64,000 nucleotides of DNA from Acidobacteriota bacterium (GTDB lineage: Bacteria > Acidobacteriota > Terriglobia > 20CM-2-55-15). The position numbers were made by a program, and so were the translations under genes. The stretch lies in assembly GCA_022821145.1 (NCBI GenBank), contig JAJEEE010000056.1:25943-89942 (forward strand), given 5' to 3'. Shown piece after piece: positions 44,613 through 53,518 of the stretch. The stretch's first letter is position 1. The number at the start of each line of letters is the position of its first letter. The notes beneath the pieces were generated by a model. That model was given only the letters and a program-made list of their open reading frames with translations, was not told the DNA's origin and searched no databases.

Positions 44613-45830
44613 ATGGCTGAAAGAGCGAGCCGACCGGCCGGCCATTCCACCCGCCCGCGCCTGCGGGCCGCGTCTCTGGTCCTTCCCCTGGCGGCCTTCA
44701 TCGGCGTCACGTTCGCCGCGCCGCTGGCGACCATGCTGGCGCGCAGCGTCTACGACGGCGTCGTGGCGGACGCGCTGCCCGAGACCCTGGCCCTGCTGGC
44801 CGACTGGGACGGCCGGGGCGACCCGGGCGAGGCCGTGTACGCGGCGGCGGCCGCCGAACTGATCGCCGCCTCGGACGACGGGACGCTGGGGCGGGTGGCG
44901 ACCCGGATCAACCGGGTGCGCCCGGGGATGCGCAGCGTCGTGGTGCGGACCCCGCGGCGGCTGCGGGACGCCCCGGACGGCCCCCGGCGCGACGCCCTTC
45001 TGGAAATCGACGCCGGCTGGGGCGAGTCCGAGTCGTGGCGCGCCATCCGCGCCGCCGGCGAGCGCTGGACCGCGCGACACTACCTGCACGCCGTCGACCT
45101 GGACCGCGACGCCTCGGGCGCCGTCGTCCGCCAACCGCCCGAGGAGCGCATCTACGTGCGGTTGTTCGCGCGCACGTTCGCCGTCGCGGGCGCCGTCACC
45201 GCGTTGTGCCTGCTGCTGGGCTATCCCATCGCCTACCTGATGGCGCACGCGCCGCCCGCGCGCGCCCGGTGGCTGCTGGCGCTGGTGCTGGTGCCGTTCT
45301 GGACGTCGCTGCTGGTGCGGACCACGTCGTGGATCGTGCTGCTGCAGACCCAGGGCGTCGTCAACGACCTGCTGGTCGCCGCCGGGCTCGTCGCCGACGA
45401 GGCGCGACTCGCCCTGGTCCACAACATGACCGGCACGCTCGTCGCCATGACCCACGTCCTGCTGCCCTTCATGGTTCTGCCGCTCTACTCGGTCATGCGC
45501 GGCGTCCCGGCGCGGCAGATGGCCGCGGCCGCCTCACTGGGCGCCGGCTTCGTCCACGCCTTCCGCCGCGTCTACTGGCCGCAGACCGTGCCCGGCGTGG
45601 GCGCCGGCTCGCTGCTGGTGTTCATCCTGGCCATCGGCTACTACATCACGCCCGCGCTGGTGGGCGGGCAGAGCGGCCAGTTGATCTCGAACCTCATCGC
45701 CTACCACATGCAGACGTCGCTGAACTGGGGGCTGGCCGGCGCGTTGGGGGGCATCCTGCTGGCGTCGGTGGCCGTGCTCTACCTGGCCTACGACCGCGTG
45801 GTCGGCGTGGAGCGGATGAAGCTGGGATGA
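44613..45830 (+). CDS. potB: polyamine ABC transporter permease PotB
   Basis: 405 residues, longer than usual because about 130 residues of periplasmic domain (VYDGVVADALPETLALLADW to RHYLHAVDLDRDA) sit between the first two helices, a form known from some polyamine/spermidine-type permeases. Permease helices include VTALCLLLGYPIAYLMAHAP; the EAA loop reads RQMAAAASLGAGFVHAFRRV. ATGA overlap with potC. Confidence 0.92.
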   Translation: MAERASRPAGHSTRPRLRAASLVLPLAAFIGVTFAAPLATMLARSVYDGVVADALPETLALLADWDGRGDPGEAVYAAAAAELIAASDDGTLGRVATRINRVRPGMRSVVVRTPRRLRDAPDGPRRDALLEIDAGWGESESWRAIRAAGERWTARHYLHAVDLDRDASGAVVRQPPEERIYVRLFARTFAVAGAVTALCLLLGYPIAYLMAHAPPARARWLLALVLVPFWTSLLVRTTSWIVLLQTQGVVNDLLVAAGLVADEARLALVHNMTGTLVAMTHVLLPFMVLPLYSVMRGVPARQMAAAASLGAGFVHAFRRVYWPQTVPGVGAGSLLVFILAIGYYITPALVGGQSGQLISNLIAYHMQTSLNWGLAGALGGILLASVAVLYLAYDRVVGVERMKLG

Positions 45831-46639
45831 CGCGCATCGGACGCATCGTGTTCCTGGCCGCGTGCGCGCTGGTGTTCGCGTTCCTGCTGGCGCCGCTGCT
45901 GGTGATCGTGCCGCTCAGCTTCAACGCCGAGCCCTACTTCACCTTCACCGAGGGCATGCTGCGGCTCGACGCCGACGCGTTCTCGCTGCGCTGGTACCGG
46001 CAGGTGGCCTCCGACCCGGTGTGGCGCCGCGCGCTGGGCAACAGCCTGGCCATCGGCGCCGCGGCCACGGCGCTGGCCACCGCGCTGGGCACGCTGGCCG
46101 CCATGGGGCTGGCGCACCCGGCCATGCCGGCGCGCCGGGCGGCGATGGGGCTGCTGATCTCGCCGATGGTCACGCCGCTCATCATCTCGGCGGCGGGCAT
46201 GTTCTTCTTCTATTCGTCGCTGGGCCTGGCGCAGACGCACCTGGGCCTGGTGCTGGCGCACGCCGCGCTGGGCGCCCCGTTCGTCGTCATCACGGTCACG
46301 GCCACGCTCACGGCCTTCGACCGCAACCTGTCGCGCGCCGCCGCCGGGCTGGGCGCCGGCCCGTGGCGCACGTTCCGCCGCGTCGAGCTGCCGCTGATCG
46401 CTCCGGGCGTGGTGTCGGGCGCGCTGTTCGCCTTCGCCGTCTCCTTCGACGAGGTGGTGGTGGTGCTGTTCATGGCGGGCGAGGCGCAGCGCACGGTCCC
46501 GCGCGAGATGTGGGCCGGGGTCCGCGAGGAGATCAGCCCGGCCATCCTGGCCGTGGCCACGTTCCTGATCGCGTTCGCGGTGCTGCTCTTGTGGACCGTG
46601 GAGTGGCTGCGCCGAAGGGCCGGCGGGCCGGTCTCTTGA
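45827..46639 (+). CDS. potC: polyamine ABC transporter permease PotC
   Basis: 270 residues, six helices; EAA loop NLSRAAAGLGAGPWRTFRRV, followed by SFDEVVVVLFMAGEAQRTVP. The C-terminus LLWTVEWLRRRAGGPVS is repeated at 48934-48990 as LLWTVEWLRRRAGTGAGG-stop, on the far side of an inserted module, so the present end may be a replaced one. Confidence 0.93.
   Translation: MTRIGRIVFLAACALVFAFLLAPLLVIVPLSFNAEPYFTFTEGMLRLDADAFSLRWYRQVASDPVWRRALGNSLAIGAAATALATALGTLAAMGLAHPAMPARRAAMGLLISPMVTPLIISAAGMFFFYSSLGLAQTHLGLVLAHAALGAPFVVITVTATLTAFDRNLSRAAAGLGAGPWRTFRRVELPLIAPGVVSGALFAFAVSFDEVVVVLFMAGEAQRTVPREMWAGVREEISPAILAVATFLIAFAVLLLWTVEWLRRRAGGPVS
46590..46614. repeat. left direct repeat in potC end
   Basis: 25 bp, identical to 48938-48962 (starts TGTGGACCGTGG). 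With flanking similarity, 11-12 codons of the PotC C-terminus are shared. Brackets the AlbA-ParA module. Confidence 0.9.
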
Positions 46640-46703
46640 TCGCGGCCCGCTGTGAATATCCGTCGTTTCGCCCTATCATCGCTCGAGGGCGAGAGGCGGC
46701 GCG

Positions 46704-47912
46704 ATGCGGCTGACCGATGAGGAATTGGCGGAGCTTGTGGATGGGGGCGAGAGCTTCCGCGTCGAGTCCAAGGAAACGATCGATGGCGACGCCCCGACCC
46801 GGATCCGAGAGGCCGTCTGCGCGTTCGCCAATGACTTGCCCGGGTCCGGGCAAGCCGGCGTCGTCATCGTGGGAATGACCGACGCCGGGGAACCCAGCGG
46901 CATGAGGGTCAACGACCGGCTGCTTACAAGACTCGGGGCCATCAAAACGGACGGCAACATCGTGCCACCGCCGACGATGCTCGTCGAGAAACGGATCCTC
47001 AAAGGTCGTGAAGTCGCCTTGATAACGGTGCGGCCATCAGACTCGCCGCCCGTGCGTTACAAGGGGACCATTCACGTCCGACACGGTCCTCAGCGAGGCA
47101 TCGCGACCGAGCAGGATGAGCGTATCCTGAACGAGAGGCGGCGAGCGACCGCGATACCTTTCGATATTCAGCCGATACCCGGGTCTGGCGTTTCCGACCT
47201 CAGCCTTCGCCGGTTCGATGAGGAATACCTGCCTCGAGCCTTCAGCCCCGAGGTCCTTGAAGCGAACGATCGCACGACGGAGCAGCGCCTCGCCACCGCC
47301 AAGATGATCGCATCGGTGTCCGATCCCAGGGCGACCGTATTGGGATTGCTTGTTCTTGGCATACGCCCGCGGGACTTCATCCCCAACGCCTACGTTCAGT
47401 TTCTTCGCATCGAAGGTGCGGCGCTGTCGGATCCCATCGTCGACGAGGAGAACATCGATGGAACGCTTCCCGAAGTCGTGCGACGGTTGGACGAGAAGAT
47501 GAAGGCGCATATCCATACGAGCATCGACCTGAACGTTGCGGACCAGGAACGGCGCGAGCCGACCTACCCCCTGGAGGCGCTTCAGCAGATTACGCGTAAC
47601 GCTGTCATGCACCGCGCATACGAGGCCACCAACGCCCCGGTTCGGGTGAACTGGTTCAACGATCGCGTCGAGGTCCACAGCCCCGGAGGGGCCTTCGGCA
47701 TGGTGACACAAAAAAATTTCGGCCGGCCGGGCGTCACCGACTATCGGAATCCCAATATCGCGGAGGCGCTGAAAGTGTTTGGCTACGTGCAGCGTTTCGG
47801 AGCCGGGATCGCCATCGCGCGACGGGCGCTCAGCGAGTCCGGGCATCCGGAGCCGGAATTCGTCGTCGAAGACGCGTTCGTCCAGGCGACCATCCGAAGA
47901 CGCCCGTCGTGA
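46704..47912 (+). CDS. AlbA/Schlafen-type DNA-binding protein with HATPase domain
   Basis: 402 residues. N-terminal AlbA_2 domain (GESFRVESKETIDGDAPTRI, REAVCAFANDLPGSGQAGVV with IVGMTDAGE), then a linker and a C-terminal GHKL-like region (LEALQQITRNAVMHRAYEAT, NWFNDRVEVHSPGGAFGMV) as in ATP-dependent regulators and phage-defence proteins. It overlaps the following ParA-like gene (GTGA), so they act together. The function is unknown; nucleic-acid binding linked to ATP is inferred. Confidence 0.87.
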   Translation: MRLTDEELAELVDGGESFRVESKETIDGDAPTRIREAVCAFANDLPGSGQAGVVIVGMTDAGEPSGMRVNDRLLTRLGAIKTDGNIVPPPTMLVEKRILKGREVALITVRPSDSPPVRYKGTIHVRHGPQRGIATEQDERILNERRRATAIPFDIQPIPGSGVSDLSLRRFDEEYLPRAFSPEVLEANDRTTEQRLATAKMIASVSDPRATVLGLLVLGIRPRDFIPNAYVQFLRIEGAALSDPIVDEENIDGTLPEVVRRLDEKMKAHIHTSIDLNVADQERREPTYPLEALQQITRNAVMHRAYEATNAPVRVNWFNDRVEVHSPGGAFGMVTQKNFGRPGVTDYRNPNIAEALKVFGYVQRFGAGIAIARRALSESGHPEPEFVVEDAFVQATIRRRPS

Positions 47913-48910
47913 CCGTCCCCGTACTGACTTTCTTCAACAACAAGGGGGGCGTCGGCAAGACGTCGCTTGTTTACCACCTGGCCTGGATGCTGTCGGAAAC
48001 CGGCCAACGCGTACTCGCCTGCGACCTGGATCCGCAAGCCAACCTGTCGGCCGCGTTCCTGGACGAAGACCGGCTCGATACGCTGTGGAACGACGACGCG
48101 GGGCGCGCTGGGCGGACCGTGTTCCAATGCGTCCAACCTCTGCTGGAGGTCGGGGACCTGACAGCTCCCGCGCTCCAGGAGATCACCGGCTCCCTCGGAC
48201 TGATCCCGGGCGACCTCGCCCTGTCCGGATTCGAAGATACGCTGTCCGGCGTTTGGCCGGATGCTTTGTCCACGTCCAACCGGTATCGGCCGTTCCGCAT
48301 CTTGACCGCGTTCTGGACCGTGATGCAGGAGGGCGCCCGCCTGATGGACGCCTCGGTGATCGTGGCGGATGTCGGCCCCAATCTGGGCGCCATCAACCGT
48401 TCCGCGCTCATCGCCACCGACCATGTCATCGTGCCACTCGGCGCCGACCTGTTTTCGCTGCAGGGATTGCGCAACCTGGGCCCAACGCTCGAGCGGTGGC
48501 GTGACGAGTGGCGGAAGCGACGGGAGAACTGGCCCGAACCGTCGTTCGACTTGCCCGGAGGTCGGATGGAGCCGCTCGGATACATCGTGCAGCAACACGG
48601 CGTCCGCCTCAGCCGGCCGGTCAAGGCTTACGACCGTTGGGTCAACCGCATGCCGGAGGAATACGCCCGCAACCTGCTCGGCGGAGACCAACGGCTCTTC
48701 CCCCCGTCCCCGGCCGAAGACCCGCATTGTCTCGCCACGGTCCGGCATTACCGCAGCCTGGTCCCCATGGCGCAGGAGTGCCGGAAGCCGATCTTCGAAC
48801 TCACGCCCGCCGACGGCGCCATCGGAAGCCACGCGGCCGCCGTCCAGGATGCACGCCGCGACTTCCGGGAGCTGGCGGCTCGGATCATGAACGCGGCGAC
48901 CGCGGATTAA
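47909..48910 (+). CDS. ParA/Soj-like AAA ATPase
   Basis: 333 residues, GTG start. Walker A with the deviant lysine FFNNKGGVGKTSLVYHLAW, Walker A' LACDLDPQANLSAAF, Walker B VIVADVGPNLGAINRSAL. It lacks a ParB partner. The pairing with an AlbA/HATPase gene is not a plasmid partition layout and points to a defence or regulatory module. C-terminal 100 residues are specific to this subfamily. Confidence 0.86.
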   Translation: MTVPVLTFFNNKGGVGKTSLVYHLAWMLSETGQRVLACDLDPQANLSAAFLDEDRLDTLWNDDAGRAGRTVFQCVQPLLEVGDLTAPALQEITGSLGLIPGDLALSGFEDTLSGVWPDALSTSNRYRPFRILTAFWTVMQEGARLMDASVIVADVGPNLGAINRSALIATDHVIVPLGADLFSLQGLRNLGPTLERWRDEWRKRRENWPEPSFDLPGGRMEPLGYIVQQHGVRLSRPVKAYDRWVNRMPEEYARNLLGGDQRLFPPSPAEDPHCLATVRHYRSLVPMAQECRKPIFELTPADGAIGSHAAAVQDARRDFRELAARIMNAATAD

Positions 48911-48937
48911 GTCCTCCAGGGGACGCCGCGCCGCTGC

Positions 48938-48962
48938 TGTGGACCGTGGAGTGGCTGCGCCG
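48938..48962. repeat. right direct repeat, second potC end
   Basis: 25 bp identical to 46590-46614; in frame it encodes the tail LLWTVEWLRRRAGTGAGG-stop (to 48990), a dead second PotC C-terminus with no upstream coding sequence. Confidence 0.9.
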
Positions 48963-49038
48963 CCGTGCGGGAACCGGCGCGGGCGGATGACCCGCGGCGG
49001 GAACGGCGTTGCCACGAGCCGTTTGCCAATGAACCGGG

Positions 49039-49515
49039 TCAGGGACGCAGAGCCTTGACCAATGGGTCACCGCAACTGATCAGTCGTACGGCGACGCGAA
49101 GGCCACGAAACTGAACCATGTTGCTCCGTCTCTTCAATTCCTTCCTCTGCTGTTTCGGCATTCGTCCACAAACAGCGATCGGACGAAACGTGGTGTCGGC
49201 GCGGTCGGGTACGCGCTCTTCGGTCTTCGCCGCACCCGCCTGAAGTTGTGAAACGGCTTGGCCCACGTCCAAGCTTCCCTTTTTCAGTTCCAGAAGTGCG
49301 ATCCAATTAACGTTTCCGCCGTTTTCCCCGGCGACGAGGTAGTCGCACCGGGTTTCATCCGGATGGAACGGCGCGCCCTCCGAATCGAAATCAACGATCA
49401 CACGACGTCGAGGCGCTCCTTGGAGTGAGACGGCGCATCCCTTCTTGATGATCTTCCTGGAACCGGTGCAACGCGGATCGAACGAGTTGCGCACCGACGC
49501 AACGATCCCCGTCAT
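49039..49515 (-). CDS. PD-(D/E)XK nuclease-like partner
   Basis: 158 residues. RCDYLVAGENGG (Asp) and NWIALLELKKGSLDVGQAVS (Glu-x-Lys) form the PD-(D/E)XK core. Its ATG overlaps the stop of the upstream ATPase by 4 bp. I infer that the ATPase controls this nuclease. No named system matches by eye. Confidence 0.78.
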   Translation of the reverse strand: MTGIVASVRNSFDPRCTGSRKIIKKGCAVSLQGAPRRRVIVDFDSEGAPFHPDETRCDYLVAGENGGNVNWIALLELKKGSLDVGQAVSQLQAGAAKTEERVPDRADTTFRPIAVCGRMPKQQRKELKRRSNMVQFRGLRVAVRLISCGDPLVKALRP

Positions 49516-51029
49516 TCCGAACCGGCCGTTCCACCGGAGATTTCCGCCCAGTCGTTGTGAAGCGAAGCGGCCACGTCGTCATAGCCAGCCGCAAAGAAAC
49601 CGGACTCGTCCAGCGGCACTTCTTCGATCATGGACCCCTTGGGCCGTTTCGTGGGTTTGAAGAGCCAAACACCCACCTGGTCGGGGCGAAGCGTGTATGA
49701 GTGACTGTCGGAAAGTGCGGAACGGCCCACGATGTTGGAGAGTTCCTCGACCAGCCATTCACTGTGCGTCGTCACGATCACGCGCGTTCCGGAGTCGACC
49801 AGAGCGGCGAGCTCGCGAACCAATTGCACCTGCATCGCGGGATGTAGGTGCGACTCGGGTTCTTCGACGATGAGTGTGTTTCCGCTTGCGACCCAGTGGC
49901 GCAGGAAAAGCACGACGGGCGCCAGCTCCGACACCATCGACGACGCCCGCATCAGTGGTAACGGGTTCTTCCATCCTTCCGGTTGATAGACGAAGCGCGG
50001 ATGGTTGCCGGCTTCGCCCTTTTCGATACGAACGGCGCCGCGCAAGATGCGTTTCTCGATATCGACCGCTCGATCTTTCCGGGACTCGCGGCGGCGGTCG
50101 GGAATCGCGTCGATTTCGATAAGTTGTTCCAGAAAATCAGCGAGTACACCCGATAGGGTGGGCATGCGCGGCGTTGGGCGCAGGCCACGCATCGACGCAC
50201 TTTCGATCAGCGCGCTGACGACGACGTTGTGAGCGTGCATGACCCCTGTTCGATCGGCGGGCAAATAGTAGGCCGGAGAATCAAATTCACCAACAAGCGC
50301 GGGAAGCGAGAGATCAAGCAACGATTCGAAGAACCGTTCCGTGCGCCAGCGTCGTTCGTACAGGGAGTCCCGGTCGGCGCCATCCGATTCCGACGTAACA
50401 ATCAACCGCTCCGCAGCGAGCCGAATTCTTCGATTTGCGACTGCGGAACGCATATTCAAATTAACTTCTTCGCCAAGTTGCGACTTCAGTTGTCCGGCCT
50501 TGAGAGCCAACCGATGACTGACTCCGCCCGGAGCGTTCGATAAAGCTCTGCGAATAGTGACGTGCGCATCCGACGTAACGCCGCGTCGCAGCAGATCCGA
50601 CGCATCGGCGCCGAAGCATCTGCAAATCTCGTTGCGAAGCAACTCGCCCTGACTCTCGAGTCCTCGCCTTAATAGGTCGACGATCTGCGGCGGCAGGACA
50701 ATCGCACGATCGAGTTCTTGTTTGCGCAGTGGCGGACTATCCATCCTCTCCAGCAGATCTCTAGCCCATTGGACACCGGCTGTAGCGGATGCCTTGGAGA
50801 GCTGTCGAACTTCGCCCAGGTCTTGGCGTGTGAATCTTCGACTCCAGCGACGAGAATGGGAATCGTTCCCCAGGAACTTGTGCATGGCATAGATCAGTAT
50901 CGCCAGATACGACTTGCCGGTGTTGCTCGGGCCGACGAAGACCGTCATCGGGCGAAGGTCTACCCTCCCTTCGACGATCGGCCCGAAATTCGAGACTTCG
51001 AGGGTAGACGTGTCTTCGGAATGCATCAT
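49512..51029 (-). CDS. SMC/OLD-like ABC ATPase with nuclease partner
   Basis: 505 residues. TLEVSNFGPIVEGRVDLRPM then Walker A VGPSNTGKSYLAIL, a long helical insert, signature-like SSMVSELAPVVLFLRHW, Walker B LIVEEPESHLHPAMQVQLVR, H-loop VTTHSEWLVEELSNIV. No TOPRIM in the protein. GAGG precedes the ATG-ATG start. Forms a two-gene unit with the PD-(D/E)XK protein, a likely phage-defence pair. Confidence 0.88.
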   Translation of the reverse strand: MMHSEDTSTLEVSNFGPIVEGRVDLRPMTVFVGPSNTGKSYLAILIYAMHKFLGNDSHSRRWSRRFTRQDLGEVRQLSKASATAGVQWARDLLERMDSPPLRKQELDRAIVLPPQIVDLLRRGLESQGELLRNEICRCFGADASDLLRRGVTSDAHVTIRRALSNAPGGVSHRLALKAGQLKSQLGEEVNLNMRSAVANRRIRLAAERLIVTSESDGADRDSLYERRWRTERFFESLLDLSLPALVGEFDSPAYYLPADRTGVMHAHNVVVSALIESASMRGLRPTPRMPTLSGVLADFLEQLIEIDAIPDRRRESRKDRAVDIEKRILRGAVRIEKGEAGNHPRFVYQPEGWKNPLPLMRASSMVSELAPVVLFLRHWVASGNTLIVEEPESHLHPAMQVQLVRELAALVDSGTRVIVTTHSEWLVEELSNIVGRSALSDSHSYTLRPDQVGVWLFKPTKRPKGSMIEEVPLDESGFFAAGYDDVAASLHNDWAEISGGTAGSE

Positions 51030-51059
51030 CGACTGTCCTCAGTCTGCTGAAAAAGAGGA

Positions 51060-51310
51060 TAACGAATCGTCGGAAACAGCCACAGGCCACGGTGTGAACA
51101 AGTTCAGAATCAGTCCGACATTACGGGCCCCTATCGCGTGATCAGGCGATTTGACGCGGCGTCTCCGGTTCCGCGAAAGGAAACAAGGCCGCAGCCATGC
51201 GGCCGCCACGTTGTTCCAGACTTTCTCGGCGACGGTTCCGGCATGTTCGCCTCCGCTGATTCCGGTCTGGTCGAACCGGAGATGGCCCCCCTCGTGCAGG
51301 AGCGTGAACG
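51060..51310 (-). pseudogene. ImmA/IrrE-type metallopeptidase fossil
   Basis: On the minus strand FTLLHEGGHLRFDQTGISGG is followed by EKVWNNVAAAWLRP, matching the HExxH site and the following helix of ImmA/IrrE peptidases. The upstream half needed for a whole protein is absent and replaced by another gene, and the reading has no start of its own. Remnant of a lost XRE-ImmA pair. Confidence 0.6.
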
Positions 51311-51316
51311 GAGCCG

Positions 51317-51496
51317 CTACGGGCCGCGCTTCGCCTCGATCCGCTCGACGGCGCGGTCGATCGCCTCGGTGATGTCGCGAACGATCGTGCGCCGCAGGAC
51401 GACGATCACCACCCAGATCACTCCCGCCCAGAAGGCGAGTTGAAACAACGCGAACACCGGGATCAGAAAAGCGATGATCCAGTCGGGAAACCCCAT
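51317..51496 (-). CDS. 59-residue single-span membrane protein
   Basis: MGFPDWIIAFLIPVFALFQL starts a membrane helix that continues to WVVIVVLRR, followed by a charged helix TEAIDRAVERIEAKRGP. GGAGG lies 5 nt before the ATG, and the reading is 60 codons with a normal stop. Small membrane protein of unknown role. Confidence 0.7.
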   Translation of the reverse strand: MGFPDWIIAFLIPVFALFQLAFWAGVIWVVIVVLRRTIVRDITEAIDRAVERIEAKRGP

Positions 51497-51630
51497 GGCG
51501 TTCCTCCGAGGCCGTCGGGCGCCGCCGGGCGCCCGGTACTTGCAAGCCGTGGACGCGATCGTATCACGGCGCCGCGGGGCCGCTTTCCGCCAAGTCGACG
51601 GCGAAGTTCGCCAACGCGATGTCCCGTCTC

Positions 51631-51654
51631 GATCATATCAATTGTGATATGATC
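51631..51654 (+). promoter_or_regulatory. palindromic operator and promoter of the HigBA pair
   Basis: GATCATATCA-ATTG-TGATATGATC has perfect 10-bp arms. The right arm contains the extended -10 TGATATGAT (51645-51653), so a bound XRE dimer would block transcription of the toxin-antitoxin operon. The GTG of the toxin follows 10 bp later. Confidence 0.8.
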
Positions 51655-51664
51655 GGAGTCCGTC

Positions 51665-51991
51665 GTGAATTGGCGTGTCGAGATCCTGAACCCGCGGGTC
51701 GTCGCGGAACTCCACGCACTGCCGATGGACATGCGGGCCAAGCTGGATCACATCGTCGACTTGATCGAGGACTGGGGTCTCGATCGCGTCCGCGAACCCT
51801 ATGTCAAGCCTCTGCGGGGCAAGCTGTGGGAAATGCGGATGAGCGGACGGGACGGGGTCGGCCGCGCCATCTACGTGGTGGCGGGCGCGCGGCGGGTGGT
51901 GATTCTTCATGCCTTCCGCAAGAAGACCCGAAAGACCCCCGAGAGGGCGATTCGAACGGCCCTTTCCAGAATGAAGGAGTTGGAGTCATGA
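51665..51991 (+). CDS. higB: gp49/RelE-like toxin (HigB family)
   Basis: 108 residues, GTG start. VEILNPRVVAELHALPMDMR, LIEDWGLDRVREPYVKPLRG and KLWEMRMSGRDGVGRAIYVV, then VVILHAFRKKTRKTPERAI match the phage-derived gp49-like toxins, which cleave mRNA at ribosomes. Stop overlaps the antitoxin start (ATGA). Confidence 0.9.
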   Translation: MNWRVEILNPRVVAELHALPMDMRAKLDHIVDLIEDWGLDRVREPYVKPLRGKLWEMRMSGRDGVGRAIYVVAGARRVVILHAFRKKTRKTPERAIRTALSRMKELES

Positions 51992-52266
51992 CCGTCCCTT
52001 TCACGGAGCTCCGGAAGATGTGGAGACGGGATCCGGACTATCGACGCGAGTTCGAGGCCATCGGTCCGGAGTTCCGCTTGGCGCGGGAACTCATCCAGGC
52101 TCGCGTGAAGGCGGGATTGAGTCAGCAGGCGTTGGCCGAGCGGATGGGAACCAGCCAGCCGACCGTCGCCCGGCTGGAGAGCGGGCACAAACCGTCTCTC
52201 AGGACCCTGGAGCGCTACGCCCGGGCCGTCGGCATGAAGGTCGAGATACGCCTTGTGGGAGAGTGA
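51988..52266 (+). CDS. higA: XRE antitoxin of the HigBA pair
   Basis: 92 residues. Helix-turn-helix AGLSQQALAERMGTSQPTVARL with LESGHKPSLRTLERYARAVG. Represses through the palindrome 51631-51654 and binds the toxin. Start preceded by GGAG. Confidence 0.9.
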   Translation: MTVPFTELRKMWRRDPDYRREFEAIGPEFRLARELIQARVKAGLSQQALAERMGTSQPTVARLESGHKPSLRTLERYARAVGMKVEIRLVGE

Positions 52267-52282
52267 CGTCGGCCCGCCCCCC

Positions 52283-53281
52283 TCAGAACCGGTACTTCAG
52301 GTTGACGGTGAAGGCGAACAGCCGGATGTCGCCGGCGCCGATGTGGACCGCGACCGGCCGGCTGCCGTCCAGTTGGTTGGTCGGCGCGTGGCTGCGCAGG
52401 CGGTCGAGCACGCGGGAGTCGTCGAAGCCGGTGAAGTAGGCCCACCGGCCCTTCAGGCCCAGCGTCACGCGCTCGCTCAACGCGTAGTCCAGGCCTCCCA
52501 TCACCTGGTAGCCGGCCAACTGGTCGCCCAGGTTGGCCTGCAGGCTGCTGGTCGTCGACGCCAGGTTCCGCTGCAGCACGCCGAGGTCGTCCATCCGGTC
52601 GGCGGGGAAGTAGGGCGCGACCGACGTGATCGCGTCCGGGTCGGCGTTGCGCACCCACAACAGCCCGTAGTCCATCCGGGCGATGGCGAACCCCAGGCCG
52701 GCGCCCAGGTAGGGCGTCACGCGGCCGCCGGGCGTGAAGTCGTAATAGAGGTTGCCGAAGAAGTTGTGCGAGGTCAGGCTGCCGATGCGGTCGTCGGCGA
52801 TGATCACTTCGCCGTCGAGCTTGGCCACGGCCGCGCCTTCCCGGCCCCGGATGGGCGACGCTTCGTCGTAGGCCGACTCGCGGAAGAAGTACTCGCCCTC
52901 CACGCGCCACGGCCCGCCTTCGAGGCGGTAGCCGACGGCGCCGCCGGCCAGGAAACCCGCCGTCGCCTGGAACGCGTTCGTCCACTGCGTGCCGGGAGCG
53001 TCGGCGCTGCCGCAGAAGGCGGGCATCCGGTCCGTGAACGGGTTCAGGTACTGGTCGCAGATGCTGCCCGGCGCGTTGACGGCGTCGGCCTCGAGGTTCA
53101 ATCCGCGCGTGAAGTGGACGCCCAGCTCCTGGCTCACGTAGAAGCCGCCGTCGCGGGATTGGCCCGTCGCGGCGGCGGATTGGACCGTCCCGGGCGCGGA
53201 TTGGGCCGCCCCGGCCGCGGATTGGGCCGCCCCGGCCGCGGAACAGGCGATGAGCAACATTCCGGTCCATGCGAATCGCAT
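52283..53281 (-). CDS. outer membrane beta-barrel protein
   Basis: 332 residues. Signal peptide MRFAWTGMLLIACSAAGAAQ followed by 7-residue repeats of AAGAAQS type (to about residue 40), then alternating aromatic strands such as GGFYVSQELGVHFTRGLNL, NFFGNLYYDFTPGGRVTPYL and a terminal KYRF ending in Phe, the sorting signal of barrel proteins. Function unknown (OmpW/Lom-like size). Confidence 0.82.
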   Translation of the reverse strand: MRFAWTGMLLIACSAAGAAQSAAGAAQSAPGTVQSAAATGQSRDGGFYVSQELGVHFTRGLNLEADAVNAPGSICDQYLNPFTDRMPAFCGSADAPGTQWTNAFQATAGFLAGGAVGYRLEGGPWRVEGEYFFRESAYDEASPIRGREGAAVAKLDGEVIIADDRIGSLTSHNFFGNLYYDFTPGGRVTPYLGAGLGFAIARMDYGLLWVRNADPDAITSVAPYFPADRMDDLGVLQRNLASTTSSLQANLGDQLAGYQVMGGLDYALSERVTLGLKGRWAYFTGFDDSRVLDRLRSHAPTNQLDGSRPVAVHIGAGDIRLFAFTVNLKYRF

Positions 53282-53518
53282 CGATATGACTCCTTCCCCG
53301 ACGCCGGCCGGCGCGGCACGGCGTCCGTGATCCCGAACATGATGACGTTTTCCGTATAACCGCGTCCGACAACGAATATAGCGCGGGATGGGCGGACGTG
53401 AACGCGCCGATGGCCGTGGACGCGGCGGGCCCGGGGCCGGATTCCATCGAACGACCGGCCCCCCGCGTGTTGTCCTAGTTCGAGGAGACGCGCGCGTCGC
53501 CGAAAGGAGATCCCCGAC

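Noticed and set aside
51530..52300. Duplicated barrel-gene end around the HigBA pair (CCGGTACTT at both sides)
   Set aside because: Nine bases only; expected by chance in a window of this size.
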